DNA of 48,679 nucleotides from a virus, in the IMG/VR virus record IMGVR_UViG_3300032116_000322, positions 1-48,679 of that record. One strand, 5' to 3'. Both the position numbers and the translations under genes were made by a program. Of the stretch, positions 7,054 through 14,524 are shown one piece after another. The notes beneath the pieces are model-generated. The model made no database searches. It was not told where the DNA came from and was given only the letters and a program-made list of their open reading frames with translations. The stretch's first letter is position 1. Each line of letters opens with the position of its first letter.

Positions 7054-8970
7054 ATGGCAGATAAATCATTATTCGGTAGATTGCAAAGACTTTTTTCAAC
7101 GCAAGTTGTTATAAGGAGAGTTGGTAAAGGTAAGACTCGTGCAATTGACACACAAAGATTACAATCACAAGGTAACATAAAAGGAACATCTTACTACGAT
7201 AGATTTGGTAGATTGCATAGTACCCGCCAAAATTGGGAAACATATAATAACCAATACAACTATTCATCCAATAGATTAGAGCTATATACCGATTATGAAG
7301 CAATGGATAAAGATTCAATTATCGCATCGGTGTTGGATATATACTCAGATGAATGTACGCTTAAAAACGATATAGGTGATGTTTTACGAATTAACTCTGA
7401 TGATGAAAATATCAAAAAAATACTACACAACCTTTTTTACGATGTCCTAAACATTGAGTTTAATTTATGGGCATGGATTCGGGGGATGAACAAATATGGT
7501 GATTATTATTTAAATTTGGATATAGAAGAGGGTGTTGGAATTGTAAACGTATCACCCATATCAGCATACGAGATTGAAAGAGAAGAAGGGTTTAATGAAG
7601 ATAATCCATTTGAAGTTCGCTTTAAAATGACAACCTTTGGAGGTGGTGCTACAGGATTTAATTACCAAAAATCTCAAAACGATTTTCATAATTATATTCC
7701 ATTTTATAAAATAGCACACTTTAGATTATTTTCAGATACAAACTTTTTACCATACGGCCGTTCACTTTTAGAGCCAGCAAGAAAGACTTGGAAACAATTA
7801 ACCCTTATGGAAGATGCGATGTTGATTCATCGTATTATGAGAGCACCTGAAAAGAGGGTCTTTAAAATTGATGTTGGTAATATTCCACCAAATGAGGTTG
7901 ACCAACACATTAGGAATATTATTGACCAAATGAAAAAAATTCCGTATGTAGACCAACAAACTGGGGATTATAATCTTAAATTCAACATTCAGAATATGTT
8001 AGAAGATTATTACTTACCCGTAAGAGGTGGTCAGTCTGGTACTCAAATTGATACTTTAAGTGGTATGGAATTTACGGGGATTGAAGATATAAATTATTTA
8101 AAAAACCGAATGATGGCCGCTCTTAAAGTTCCAAAAGCATTTATTGGATACGAAGAGGGTGTGGAAGGTAAAGCAACACTTGCACAACAAGATATCCGTT
8201 TTGCACGAAGTATTGAAAGAGTACAAAAAATCGTTTTATCGGAATTAACAAAAATAGCAATTATCCATCTTTACGCTCAAGGCTATGAAAATGAAGATTT
8301 AGCAAACTTTTGGTTAGAATTAACCCCACCATCAATTGTTTATCAGCAAGAAAAAGTTGCGTTGTGGGTTGAAAATGTTAGATTGGCAAGCGATATTAAA
8401 ACATCAAAATTACTATCACAGGAGTGGATATATAAGAATATATTTAATATGTCCGATGATGAGTGGAAAGCCGAACAACAAAAAGTTATTGATGATTTGA
8501 AGTTAGGATTTAGACAAAGTCAGATTGAAAACGAAGGTAATGACCCAGTCAAAACAGGCGAATCATTTGGAACACCGCATGATATGGCTGTTGTATCACA
8601 ACAATCCGCCGAAGGTGGTGGTGGGCAACAAGCACCCGCTCCAACAAATGGTGAAGTAGGACCTGAGGGTGGTTCACCTAAAGGTGGGTTTCCTGGCGCA
8701 GGTGCTCCACAAAAAGGAAGTACAACTGGAACGGATGAAAGTTCTTTTGGGAGAAACCCATTGGGATATCAAAAAGATATATCACCCGATTCAACATATC
8801 ACAATTATAGAAAATCACCACTATCAATTGAAGGTGTACAATTGAAAGCAAGTTTGCAAAAATCAAAAATTAAAACCAAAAAAATGATAATTGAATCACT
8901 TTCAACTGATGGTGAAGTTAATGAAGTTAGTATGTTAGATGAGAAAAACATACTAAATAATATGGTTTAA
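7054..8970 (+). CDS. 20: Portal protein (gp20-like)
   Basis: A 638-residue portal forming the dodecameric ring through which DNA enters and the neck attaches. The order of conserved blocks fits the T4 gp20 family: the N-terminal SLFGRLQRLF region, YEAMDKDSIIASVLDIYSDEC, a wing region with FNLWAWIRGMNKYGDYYL, the stem/crown segment RFARSIERVQKIVLSELTKIA, and ELTPPSIVYQQEK. The C-terminal ~130 residues are low complexity (Gly/Pro/Gln-rich) and then basic, longer than in T4 (524 residues), and could be trimmed or flexible. It follows the terminase gene by 19 bases. Confident. Confidence 0.93.
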   Translation: MADKSLFGRLQRLFSTQVVIRRVGKGKTRAIDTQRLQSQGNIKGTSYYDRFGRLHSTRQNWETYNNQYNYSSNRLELYTDYEAMDKDSIIASVLDIYSDECTLKNDIGDVLRINSDDENIKKILHNLFYDVLNIEFNLWAWIRGMNKYGDYYLNLDIEEGVGIVNVSPISAYEIEREEGFNEDNPFEVRFKMTTFGGGATGFNYQKSQNDFHNYIPFYKIAHFRLFSDTNFLPYGRSLLEPARKTWKQLTLMEDAMLIHRIMRAPEKRVFKIDVGNIPPNEVDQHIRNIIDQMKKIPYVDQQTGDYNLKFNIQNMLEDYYLPVRGGQSGTQIDTLSGMEFTGIEDINYLKNRMMAALKVPKAFIGYEEGVEGKATLAQQDIRFARSIERVQKIVLSELTKIAIIHLYAQGYENEDLANFWLELTPPSIVYQQEKVALWVENVRLASDIKTSKLLSQEWIYKNIFNMSDDEWKAEQQKVIDDLKLGFRQSQIENEGNDPVKTGESFGTPHDMAVVSQQSAEGGGGQQAPAPTNGEVGPEGGSPKGGFPGAGAPQKGSTTGTDESSFGRNPLGYQKDISPDSTYHNYRKSPLSIEGVQLKASLQKSKIKTKKMIIESLSTDGEVNEVSMLDEKNILNNMV

Positions 8971-8982
8971 TCAATTTTAGTA

Positions 8983-8990
8983 TATTTATT
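8983..8990 (+). promoter_or_regulatory. Putative late promoter element TATTTATT (site 5)
   Basis: Present as TATATTTATT, 27 bases before the ATG at 9018, with AGGGGT between them as a possible ribosome site. Confidence 0.5.
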
Positions 8991-9017
8991 AAATGATATA
9001 TAGGGGTAAAAACAAAA

Positions 9018-9848
9018 ATGAATAAACTTAGGCATTCAAAATTTAAAAATACAGGTGTTTTGTTTGAACTATTGGTCAGACAAATTGCATCTGATACATT
9101 GAACGAAAAGAACTCACCAGCCCTTTCTATCATTAAAAAACACTTTAAAACCGGAAGTGAACTAAGTAAAGAACTAAAATTATATCAATATTTAGTAAAA
9201 GAAAACTTTGATAATTCTTATAAAGCACAAGAGTTTTTAAATATTGTTTTATCGGAAAGAAAAAAATTAAATGAAGGTGTATTGAAGCGTGAGAAATATA
9301 ATTTAATTAAAACAATTAATGAACGCTTTACTACAAACGATTTTTTCAAATATAGAGTATCCAATTACAAATCACTTGCATCTATTTACAAATTGTTTGA
9401 AAACAATGAAGGTGTATCTCCAAAAGAATGGGTTGAATGTAAAAATGTTATATTAGAAAATGTAACAAAAAAACCTAAAGCTGATCGTGAGGTGAATAGT
9501 GAGTATGTAAATGAATCAAAAGATGTAAGATTATTAGCATACAAATTTTTAGTTGATAAATTTAATGAAAAATATAAGGGTTTAACTACTGAACAAAAAT
9601 CGGTACTTAGAAACTATATTAACAATGTTGATAATTCAGATAACCTAAAAAGGTTTATTTTAAGAGAAAGTGAAAAGCTTAAAAAAGAATTTTCCAAAAT
9701 AAAAATTTCAGATAAAGTTTCCACTATAAAACTTAAAGAAGTTGTCAATTTAATTGATGGCTTATCAAATTCTAAAATTGTATCTGAAAATCAGGCATTA
9801 GGTCTTTTAAGATATCACCAATTATTAAACGAATTAAAAGGTATTTAA
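9018..9848 (+). CDS. Helical head-module protein, conserved hypothetical
   Basis: A 276-residue, almost entirely helical, Lys/Glu-rich protein. The N-terminus (LRHSKFKNTGVLFELLVRQIASD) is a signature I know from hypothetical proteins placed between portal and protease in marine T4-like phages. In T4 this position holds the prohead core genes 67 and 68, so a core or portal-associated assembly role is likely, but the sequence shows no motif proving it. One possible protease site (LNE before G, near residue 91) occurs. It overlaps nothing and is followed after one base by the next gene. Confidence 0.7.
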   Translation: MNKLRHSKFKNTGVLFELLVRQIASDTLNEKNSPALSIIKKHFKTGSELSKELKLYQYLVKENFDNSYKAQEFLNIVLSERKKLNEGVLKREKYNLIKTINERFTTNDFFKYRVSNYKSLASIYKLFENNEGVSPKEWVECKNVILENVTKKPKADREVNSEYVNESKDVRLLAYKFLVDKFNEKYKGLTTEQKSVLRNYINNVDNSDNLKRFILRESEKLKKEFSKIKISDKVSTIKLKEVVNLIDGLSNSKIVSENQALGLLRYHQLLNELKGI

Positions 9849-9849
9849 T

Positions 9850-10374
9850 ATGAGTAGATTTCTAATTGAGGAGCTTGATAAAAAATTCAAGCAGCTAGAA
9901 GAAATTGATGAACAGCCGCAGGATGAAAAAGATGCAGAGCTGGAAGAACAAAATGTTACCTCTAATTTGGATGGTGGTGCTGGTCCACCACGAACCCCAC
10001 ATGCTTTTGCAAAAAGTGAAAAAGATATGGATGATGACCATATTGAAGTATTGGGGTATAAAAAAATAAAAAGTGTAAAAAGAAATTTTTTGGAGAGATG
10101 GGAAAAGGGTATTGAAGATGCTATTAACGAATTAAACTATCGTCAATACCGAAAAGATGAAATGGGTTCTCCCCAATTAAAAATCAATAAAGCAATCAAA
10201 GAAATTAATAGAAAAATTTACGAAGTAGAACACTTGGTAAATCAAAATATAAAACTAAAAACCGAAATGGGTGTTTCATCCAACGCATATTGGAAAAAGA
10301 CAAGAAACAATTTTTCCAAAATATCAGAAAGATTAAATCGTATTTCATATAAGATTAAACAATTGGGTGCATAG
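9850..10374 (+). CDS. Conserved hypothetical head-module protein
   Basis: A 174-residue protein starting one base after the previous stop. The N-terminal third is acidic, followed by a conserved-looking turn LDGGAGPPRTPHAF and the motif EVLGYKKI. The C-terminal half is helical with heptad-like spacing (IEDAINELNYRQYRKDE; INRKIYEVEHLVNQNIKLK), so probably coiled coil. The same two-gene pair precedes the prohead protease in related marine phages, as I recall. A prohead-core role is inferred from position between portal and protease. Confidence 0.65.
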   Translation: MSRFLIEELDKKFKQLEEIDEQPQDEKDAELEEQNVTSNLDGGAGPPRTPHAFAKSEKDMDDDHIEVLGYKKIKSVKRNFLERWEKGIEDAINELNYRQYRKDEMGSPQLKINKAIKEINRKIYEVEHLVNQNIKLKTEMGVSSNAYWKKTRNNFSKISERLNRISYKIKQLGA

Positions 10375-10377
10375 AAA

Positions 10378-11016
10378 ATGAAACAGCTATTGGTTGATAC
10401 TATTGTATTTGATGTAAAACCCCAGCAGCTCAAAGAAGCTGCGATGAAGGGTGATGGTAGACTTATTGTAACAGGTGTTTTACAAAGAGCAAACGAAAAA
10501 AACCAAAATGGTAGGGTATATCCCGAAAGTATATTAAAGCGTGAAGTTTTAAAATACAAAGGTAGGGAAATTAAAGAAAATCGTGCTTACGGGGAATTAG
10601 ACCACCCAGAATCTTCTGTGGTTGAATTAAAGAACACATCGCATATTATTAGAGATATTTGGTGGGATGGTACAGATGTAGTTGGGAAAGTGGAAATACT
10701 TAATACCCCAGCGGGCAGAATACTTAAAGAGTTGGTAGAAGCAGGGTGTACAGTTGGTATATCATCACGGGGGATGGGTTCGGTTCGTCAAATTAAAGAA
10801 GATGGAACAGTTGCAGTTGAAGGCGATTTTGATTTGATATGCTGGGATTTTGTAAGTAATCCATCAACCTATGGTGCTTTTATGAGACCTGTTAATGAAG
10901 GTGTTAATCGTAATGTTAATAATGTTAATAAATATCAAAAGGCAAACGATATTATGAGAGATATTATTTGTGAAATTGGTGGATATTGCGAATGTAATTT
11001 TGGAGAAACAAAATGA
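10378..11016 (+). CDS. 21: Prohead core protease (gp21-like)
   Basis: A 212-residue serine protease that matures the prohead by cutting scaffold, capsid and internal proteins. The fold signature is clear: NGRVYPESIL near residue 44, a catalytic His76 in ELDHPES, the nucleophile region VGISSRGMG with Ser129/Ser130, and the closing segment DLICWDFVSNPST. A V-N-E site before Gly at residues 172-175 (PVNEG) separates a basic Asn-rich tail and looks like a self-cleavage site, as in T4 gp21. It starts three bases after the previous gene, and its stop overlaps the next start (ATGA). Its likely substrates are encoded on both sides. Confidence 0.92.
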   Translation: MKQLLVDTIVFDVKPQQLKEAAMKGDGRLIVTGVLQRANEKNQNGRVYPESILKREVLKYKGREIKENRAYGELDHPESSVVELKNTSHIIRDIWWDGTDVVGKVEILNTPAGRILKELVEAGCTVGISSRGMGSVRQIKEDGTVAVEGDFDLICWDFVSNPSTYGAFMRPVNEGVNRNVNNVNKYQKANDIMRDIICEIGGYCECNFGETK

Positions 11017-12032
11017 GATTAAAAGAATCTATTAATCAGAATGAAATAAACTTATTAAAAGCAGCTTATGGTGATATTAAAAAAATAAACCCAAATTCTC
11101 CGGCTGTTAAAAAACTTATGATGGTTTTAAAAAAGTTACCAAAAGATGATTTGGAAATGATTTCTAAAGCTAAAATAAACTTTGTTTCAACTATGGCTCA
11201 GTCTATTCTTAGGGATTCTAATGTATCTGAATCAACTGATATTGATAATTTACAAAAGAGAAAAAACGATTTACTAAAACAAGTAGACCCTTTAATAGCA
11301 AAAAAGAAAAAGTTGTATAGTGATGTGGATATTACCACACCAAAATCCTCCGATGAAAAAAAGTTGGATAAGGAAATAGCAGACCTTTTTTCGGAAATAA
11401 ATGATTTAGTTCATAAAATAGTTAAGTTGAAAAAATCTCAAAATGAGGGTAAGCATACTATGAAATTAAAATCAGTAAACGAAGATGTTAATTTTAGAGA
11501 TGGTAAATATCGTTTTTATTCTAAACAAGGTGTTGGGTATTTAACCTATGATGGTAGAGAAATATCTTCGGGTGATTTTGATTGGGAAGATGGAAGCAAT
11601 TCATATTGGATGTATCATTCTTCTTGGAGAGGTCAAAAAGCATTTGATACTGGTAAAGATGTAATTGCATATTTTAAATCAAAAAAGATAACAACTGAAT
11701 CAGTAAACGAAGCCAAATATCCAACCGACTTAAAAATAGGTTCGGTAATATTGGGACAGGGATTTACTATGTTAAAAGGAATTGAAGGTGGCCGATATTA
11801 TAAAATTGTGGATATGGATGATTTTTCGGCAACATTAGTTCCATCGGATAAAAATGGTAATGTAAAAGGTTCAAACAAAGTAAGACATAAATTAGATTCA
11901 ATTGAGGGTGGTATTAAAACTGCTAAAAGAGGTGATGAGAATGGAATTGTTGTAATCAAAGAATCGGCAAAAAAATCTACATTTATCAAAGTTGCCCGCA
12001 TATCTAATAATGGAAAATTAGATATTTATTAA
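11013..12032 (+). CDS. Probable prohead-core/internal head protein
   Basis: A 339-residue protein whose ATG overlaps the protease stop (ATGA), so it is co-translated with the enzyme likely to process it. The N-terminal 150 residues are charged helices. Two Asn-Glu sites, KSVNE before Asp and ESVNE before Ala, set off small beta modules: NFRDGKYRFYSKQGVGYLTYDGREI, and an SH3/KOW-like segment KIGSVILGQGFTMLKGIEGGRYYKIVDMDDF. The repeated S-V-N-E junctions are the same as in the next gene. I infer a core protein cut into small domains that stay inside the head. No enzymatic motif is visible. Confidence 0.7.
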   Translation: MRLKESINQNEINLLKAAYGDIKKINPNSPAVKKLMMVLKKLPKDDLEMISKAKINFVSTMAQSILRDSNVSESTDIDNLQKRKNDLLKQVDPLIAKKKKLYSDVDITTPKSSDEKKLDKEIADLFSEINDLVHKIVKLKKSQNEGKHTMKLKSVNEDVNFRDGKYRFYSKQGVGYLTYDGREISSGDFDWEDGSNSYWMYHSSWRGQKAFDTGKDVIAYFKSKKITTESVNEAKYPTDLKIGSVILGQGFTMLKGIEGGRYYKIVDMDDFSATLVPSDKNGNVKGSNKVRHKLDSIEGGIKTAKRGDENGIVVIKESAKKSTFIKVARISNNGKLDIY

Positions 12033-12058
12033 TAACTGAAATAAAAAAGGTCACTACA

Positions 12059-13771
12059 ATGAAAACATTATTAAATTTACTTAAAGAATCTCAACACTTA
12101 GACTATCGTAGATTAAACATTGGTGAGGAAGATTTGGATGATACAACAATGACACCTGATGAAAAGCGTGCTTTTGTTGAGGCTGTAGCATCTTATAGAA
12201 AAATAGGTGAAGCAATTTATCACAATGGTAATTTGATGGAGGCCTATGAGAATATTAAAAATATTGTAGAAACCGCTGAGAAATTAACCTTAAAAGAAAC
12301 TGGTGATTGGTTTGACAAAGTAACTGTTAATCGCCATATGAAATCAATGAATGAATCATTTAAGATTTTTTCAAGCACAATTAAAGAAGTATCAACTCTT
12401 CAGCAAAGATTAGAATCATCGTATGATGAGATTGGTGAGGTGTTAGGTAAATATTATGAAATCAAAGAAGGTAATGAGTTTGGTGCAGAAAGAGCAAAAG
12501 CAATTGCATCTGGGGATGACACCTTTAATGTGGGTGGTAAAAGTTTCAAAGTAACTGATGTAGATGCACAAGATAAAAAGAACGCAGAAGAGTTCGTAGG
12601 AGAAAATATGAGTAATATGAAATTGGGTTCATTCCTTAAAAACAAAAAAAGTGTAAATGAAGCAAATGATAAACTAATGAAAGTTGGTGCTACTATGGTA
12701 GTTGGTGGTGATGGTTCTGGGGTGGTAAAACCTGTAAAAATGAAATTGGTATCAATTGATTATTTACCAAAAGAAGATAAATACAGCTATAAGTTTCAAG
12801 GTGGCGGCAGAACCCAATACTATACTGATGATGTTTTAGCAAAAAAGTTAAAAGAGAATGTGAACGAAGCAAAAGTAATTGTTCATAACGAAAAGACCGG
12901 TGAGAAGCACGAAGTATTATCTGGTAAAGGTAAGGGTGATTTGTTAATTGCTATGAAAGCATTGCAAAGTGCAGCGCCATCCCATATGAAGTATTCTATT
13001 AAAGAAAGTCATAAAATAAGTGAAGATTTATCAGCAGAACTACCAAAAGCAACAATCCCCGCAGCAATTGAGCAGAGACTTATGTTAGCAATTCAAAAAA
13101 TTGAATCTGGGAAACTTAATTTTAACCAAAAAATTCAGTTATTAGCAAAAGTGGTAGATGCTCTTAATGTTGACAAAAATCAATTAGGTACACTTACATC
13201 CAAAATTAAAAGTAAAATGGAATCATATCACGCACCAGAAGAGGAAGTTACTGAAGGTAACGAATTTGGAGCAGAAAGAGCAAAGGCAATAGCAGCAGGT
13301 AAGGATAGTTTTACTGTTGATGGAAAAACTTACAAAGTAACTGATGTAGACCCAACCGATAAAAAGAATGCAGAAGAATTTGCTAACGAATCAATGAAGT
13401 TATCAACTCTTTTAAAAAAAAAGTCGGTAAATGAAGCAGCTGCTAGATTATCTGATTTATTAAAGCAGGTAGCTAGTGGTTCAACCTCTCGTATTGGTTC
13501 TACCAAAGTTGATAAGAAAACCGCAGAAAAGTTATTAAAAATATACAATTCAGGTGATGTTAAGATGCAGAATAAATTTGATGGAATGAGTATAGATAAA
13601 GTTACATCTGCATTTAAACCATTTATGGAAAATAAGAAACTAACAAACGAAGTTGCACCTGAAGGATGGGAAGGAACTGTGAAAGCAATGAAAGATGAAC
13701 CTGGTGTTGATAATCCATACGCATTAGCTTGGTGGATGAAGGGTAAGGGATATCAATCACACAAAAAATAA
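12059..13771 (+). CDS. Modular prohead-core protein with duplicated domain
   Basis: A 570-residue polyprotein-like product. An N-terminal helical part (about 1-135) is followed by a ~45-residue module (starting GNEFGAERAKAIA) that occurs twice, at residues about 138-182 and 400-444. S-V-N-E or N-V-N-E junctions before Ala follow (KSVNEAND, ENVNEAKV, KSVNEAAA), along with LTNE before Val. Between the copies are a beta module (VKMKLVSIDYLPKEDKYSYKF) and a helical segment. The C-terminal ~40 residues (PEGWEGTVKAMK, ALAWWMKGKGYQSHKK) form a module seen at the ends of head proteins in marine T4-like phages. The junctions fit the [V/L/I]-x-E rule of the neighbouring protease. The likely role is an internal core component. 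Confidence 0.75.
   Translation: MKTLLNLLKESQHLDYRRLNIGEEDLDDTTMTPDEKRAFVEAVASYRKIGEAIYHNGNLMEAYENIKNIVETAEKLTLKETGDWFDKVTVNRHMKSMNESFKIFSSTIKEVSTLQQRLESSYDEIGEVLGKYYEIKEGNEFGAERAKAIASGDDTFNVGGKSFKVTDVDAQDKKNAEEFVGENMSNMKLGSFLKNKKSVNEANDKLMKVGATMVVGGDGSGVVKPVKMKLVSIDYLPKEDKYSYKFQGGGRTQYYTDDVLAKKLKENVNEAKVIVHNEKTGEKHEVLSGKGKGDLLIAMKALQSAAPSHMKYSIKESHKISEDLSAELPKATIPAAIEQRLMLAIQKIESGKLNFNQKIQLLAKVVDALNVDKNQLGTLTSKIKSKMESYHAPEEEVTEGNEFGAERAKAIAAGKDSFTVDGKTYKVTDVDPTDKKNAEEFANESMKLSTLLKKKSVNEAAARLSDLLKQVASGSTSRIGSTKVDKKTAEKLLKIYNSGDVKMQNKFDGMSIDKVTSAFKPFMENKKLTNEVAPEGWEGTVKAMKDEPGVDNPYALAWWMKGKGYQSHKK
12467..12598 (+). repeat. Intragenic domain duplication, copy 1
   Basis: Encodes the first copy of the GNEFGAERAKAIA module in the 570-residue core protein. 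The second copy is at 13253-13384. The two share most residues, including KVTDVD and DKKNAEEF, with many synonymous differences, so the duplication is not recent. Confidence 0.8.
13253..13384 (+). repeat. Intragenic domain duplication, copy 2
   Basis: Second copy of the module at 12467-12598. It directly follows VTE, so a protease cut there would release it at its N-terminus, and a KSVNE site lies about 15 residues after its end. Confidence 0.8.
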
Positions 13772-13785
13772 AAAGGTAAAACATT

Positions 13786-14106
13786 ATGCCCGCAATTGAC
13801 ATTATACAAAACATATCTTTAAAATTTTCAGATTTTATAAAAGATAACCTAAAAGATATTGGTAAGTTACCAAGAAAACAACAACAGGGTATTTCTAAAG
13901 CAATCCGTGCATTTAAAGTTGTATTGGATGATATATCTGAAAGTGTAACCATCTCCGGTCCAACTGTTGAAGTTGGTTCTCCTGTTTTTGTAAAAGGTAA
14001 AAATGTGGGTGGGGTTGTGATGGAAATAAATAATAAAACAGCAATAGTAAGAACAAAAGGTGGATTAATAGAAGAATCCATTCAAAACTTAGAAGTTATA
14101 CAATAA
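13786..14106 (+). CDS. Small KOW/SH3-like protein
   Basis: A 106-residue protein with a helical N-terminal half (SLKFSDFIKDNLKDIGKLPRKQQQGISKAIRAF) and a C-terminal small beta barrel resembling a KOW motif (VEVGSPVFVKGKNVGGVVMEINNKTAIVRTKGG). KOW-type barrels bind RNA or protein in other systems; here the target is unknown. It lies between the core protein and the bS21-like gene, and the same type of beta module appears inside two neighbouring core proteins (1803 and 11013). An AAAAGGTAAAA ribosome site lies before its ATG. Confidence 0.65.
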   Translation: MPAIDIIQNISLKFSDFIKDNLKDIGKLPRKQQQGISKAIRAFKVVLDDISESVTISGPTVEVGSPVFVKGKNVGGVVMEINNKTAIVRTKGGLIEESIQNLEVIQ

Positions 14107-14126
14107 ACAATTTAAACAAAGTTACG

Positions 14127-14384
14127 ATGAGTGAAAACGAAGAAAGACCAAAAAAGAAAAAAGTCAGAAGAGAATTAATGTATAAACCCGGTGGGGGAAT
14201 TGCAGTAAAAGTAGTAGAAAACAATGTAGATGCTGCAATGAGGCTTTTTAAAAAAATGGTTAAAGATAGTGGAATGATGGATGAATTACGGGAAAGAACC
14301 GAATTTGTTCCTAAATCTATTTCAAAAAGAAAACAATTAGAATTAGCAAAAAGAAAACAATATTTAAAAAGTTTAGAAAAATAA
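14127..14384 (+). CDS. rpsU: Ribosomal protein bS21-like
   Basis: An 85-residue basic protein. After a Lys-rich extension (residues 1-20), residues about 25-85 match bS21: an initial strand (IAVKVVENN), the first helix DAAMRLFKKMVKDSG, then MDELRERTEF, a Lys-Ser turn and a long basic helix (ISKRKQLELAKRKQYLKSLEK). The LRxRxxF...S...KR pattern with a Tyr near the end (Tyr79) is closer to Bacteroidota bS21 than to the Arg-rich proteobacterial form. bS21 joins the 30S platform beside the anti-Shine-Dalgarno end of 16S rRNA; phage copies are known from aquatic viruses. It lies between core and scaffold genes and so would be made late. It has no strong ribosome site of its own. Confidence 0.8.
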   Translation: MSENEERPKKKKVRRELMYKPGGGIAVKVVENNVDAAMRLFKKMVKDSGMMDELRERTEFVPKSISKRKQLELAKRKQYLKSLEK

Positions 14385-14415
14385 CAATTTTTTAATGTTT
14401 TCAAAAAAGTTAGTA

Positions 14416-14423
14416 TATTTATT
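14416..14423 (+). promoter_or_regulatory. Putative late promoter element TATTTATT (site 6), long leader
   Basis: Present as TATATTTATT. Unlike most copies it lies 101 bases before the start codon it serves (scaffold, 14525), leaving a leader with two possible hairpins. Confidence 0.5.
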
Positions 14424-14478
14424 GTTAAATTAATGCCCTAATACTATATTGTGGGGCTAACATTATTATAACACTTAT

Positions 14479-14503
14479 TAAGATTTTTAATAATCTTATT
14501 TTT
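14479..14503 (+). promoter_or_regulatory. T-tailed hairpin in the scaffold leader
   Basis: TAAGATT (14479-14485) pairs with AATCTTA (14492-14498) around a 6-base loop and is followed by five T. It lies between the putative promoter and the scaffold ribosome site (AGGAG, 14515-14519). It could be a weak terminator for upstream readthrough, an attenuator or an mRNA 5' stabiliser; the pairing is visible, the role is not. Confidence 0.4.
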
Positions 14504-14524
14504 CCAAAAAATTTAGGAGATTAA

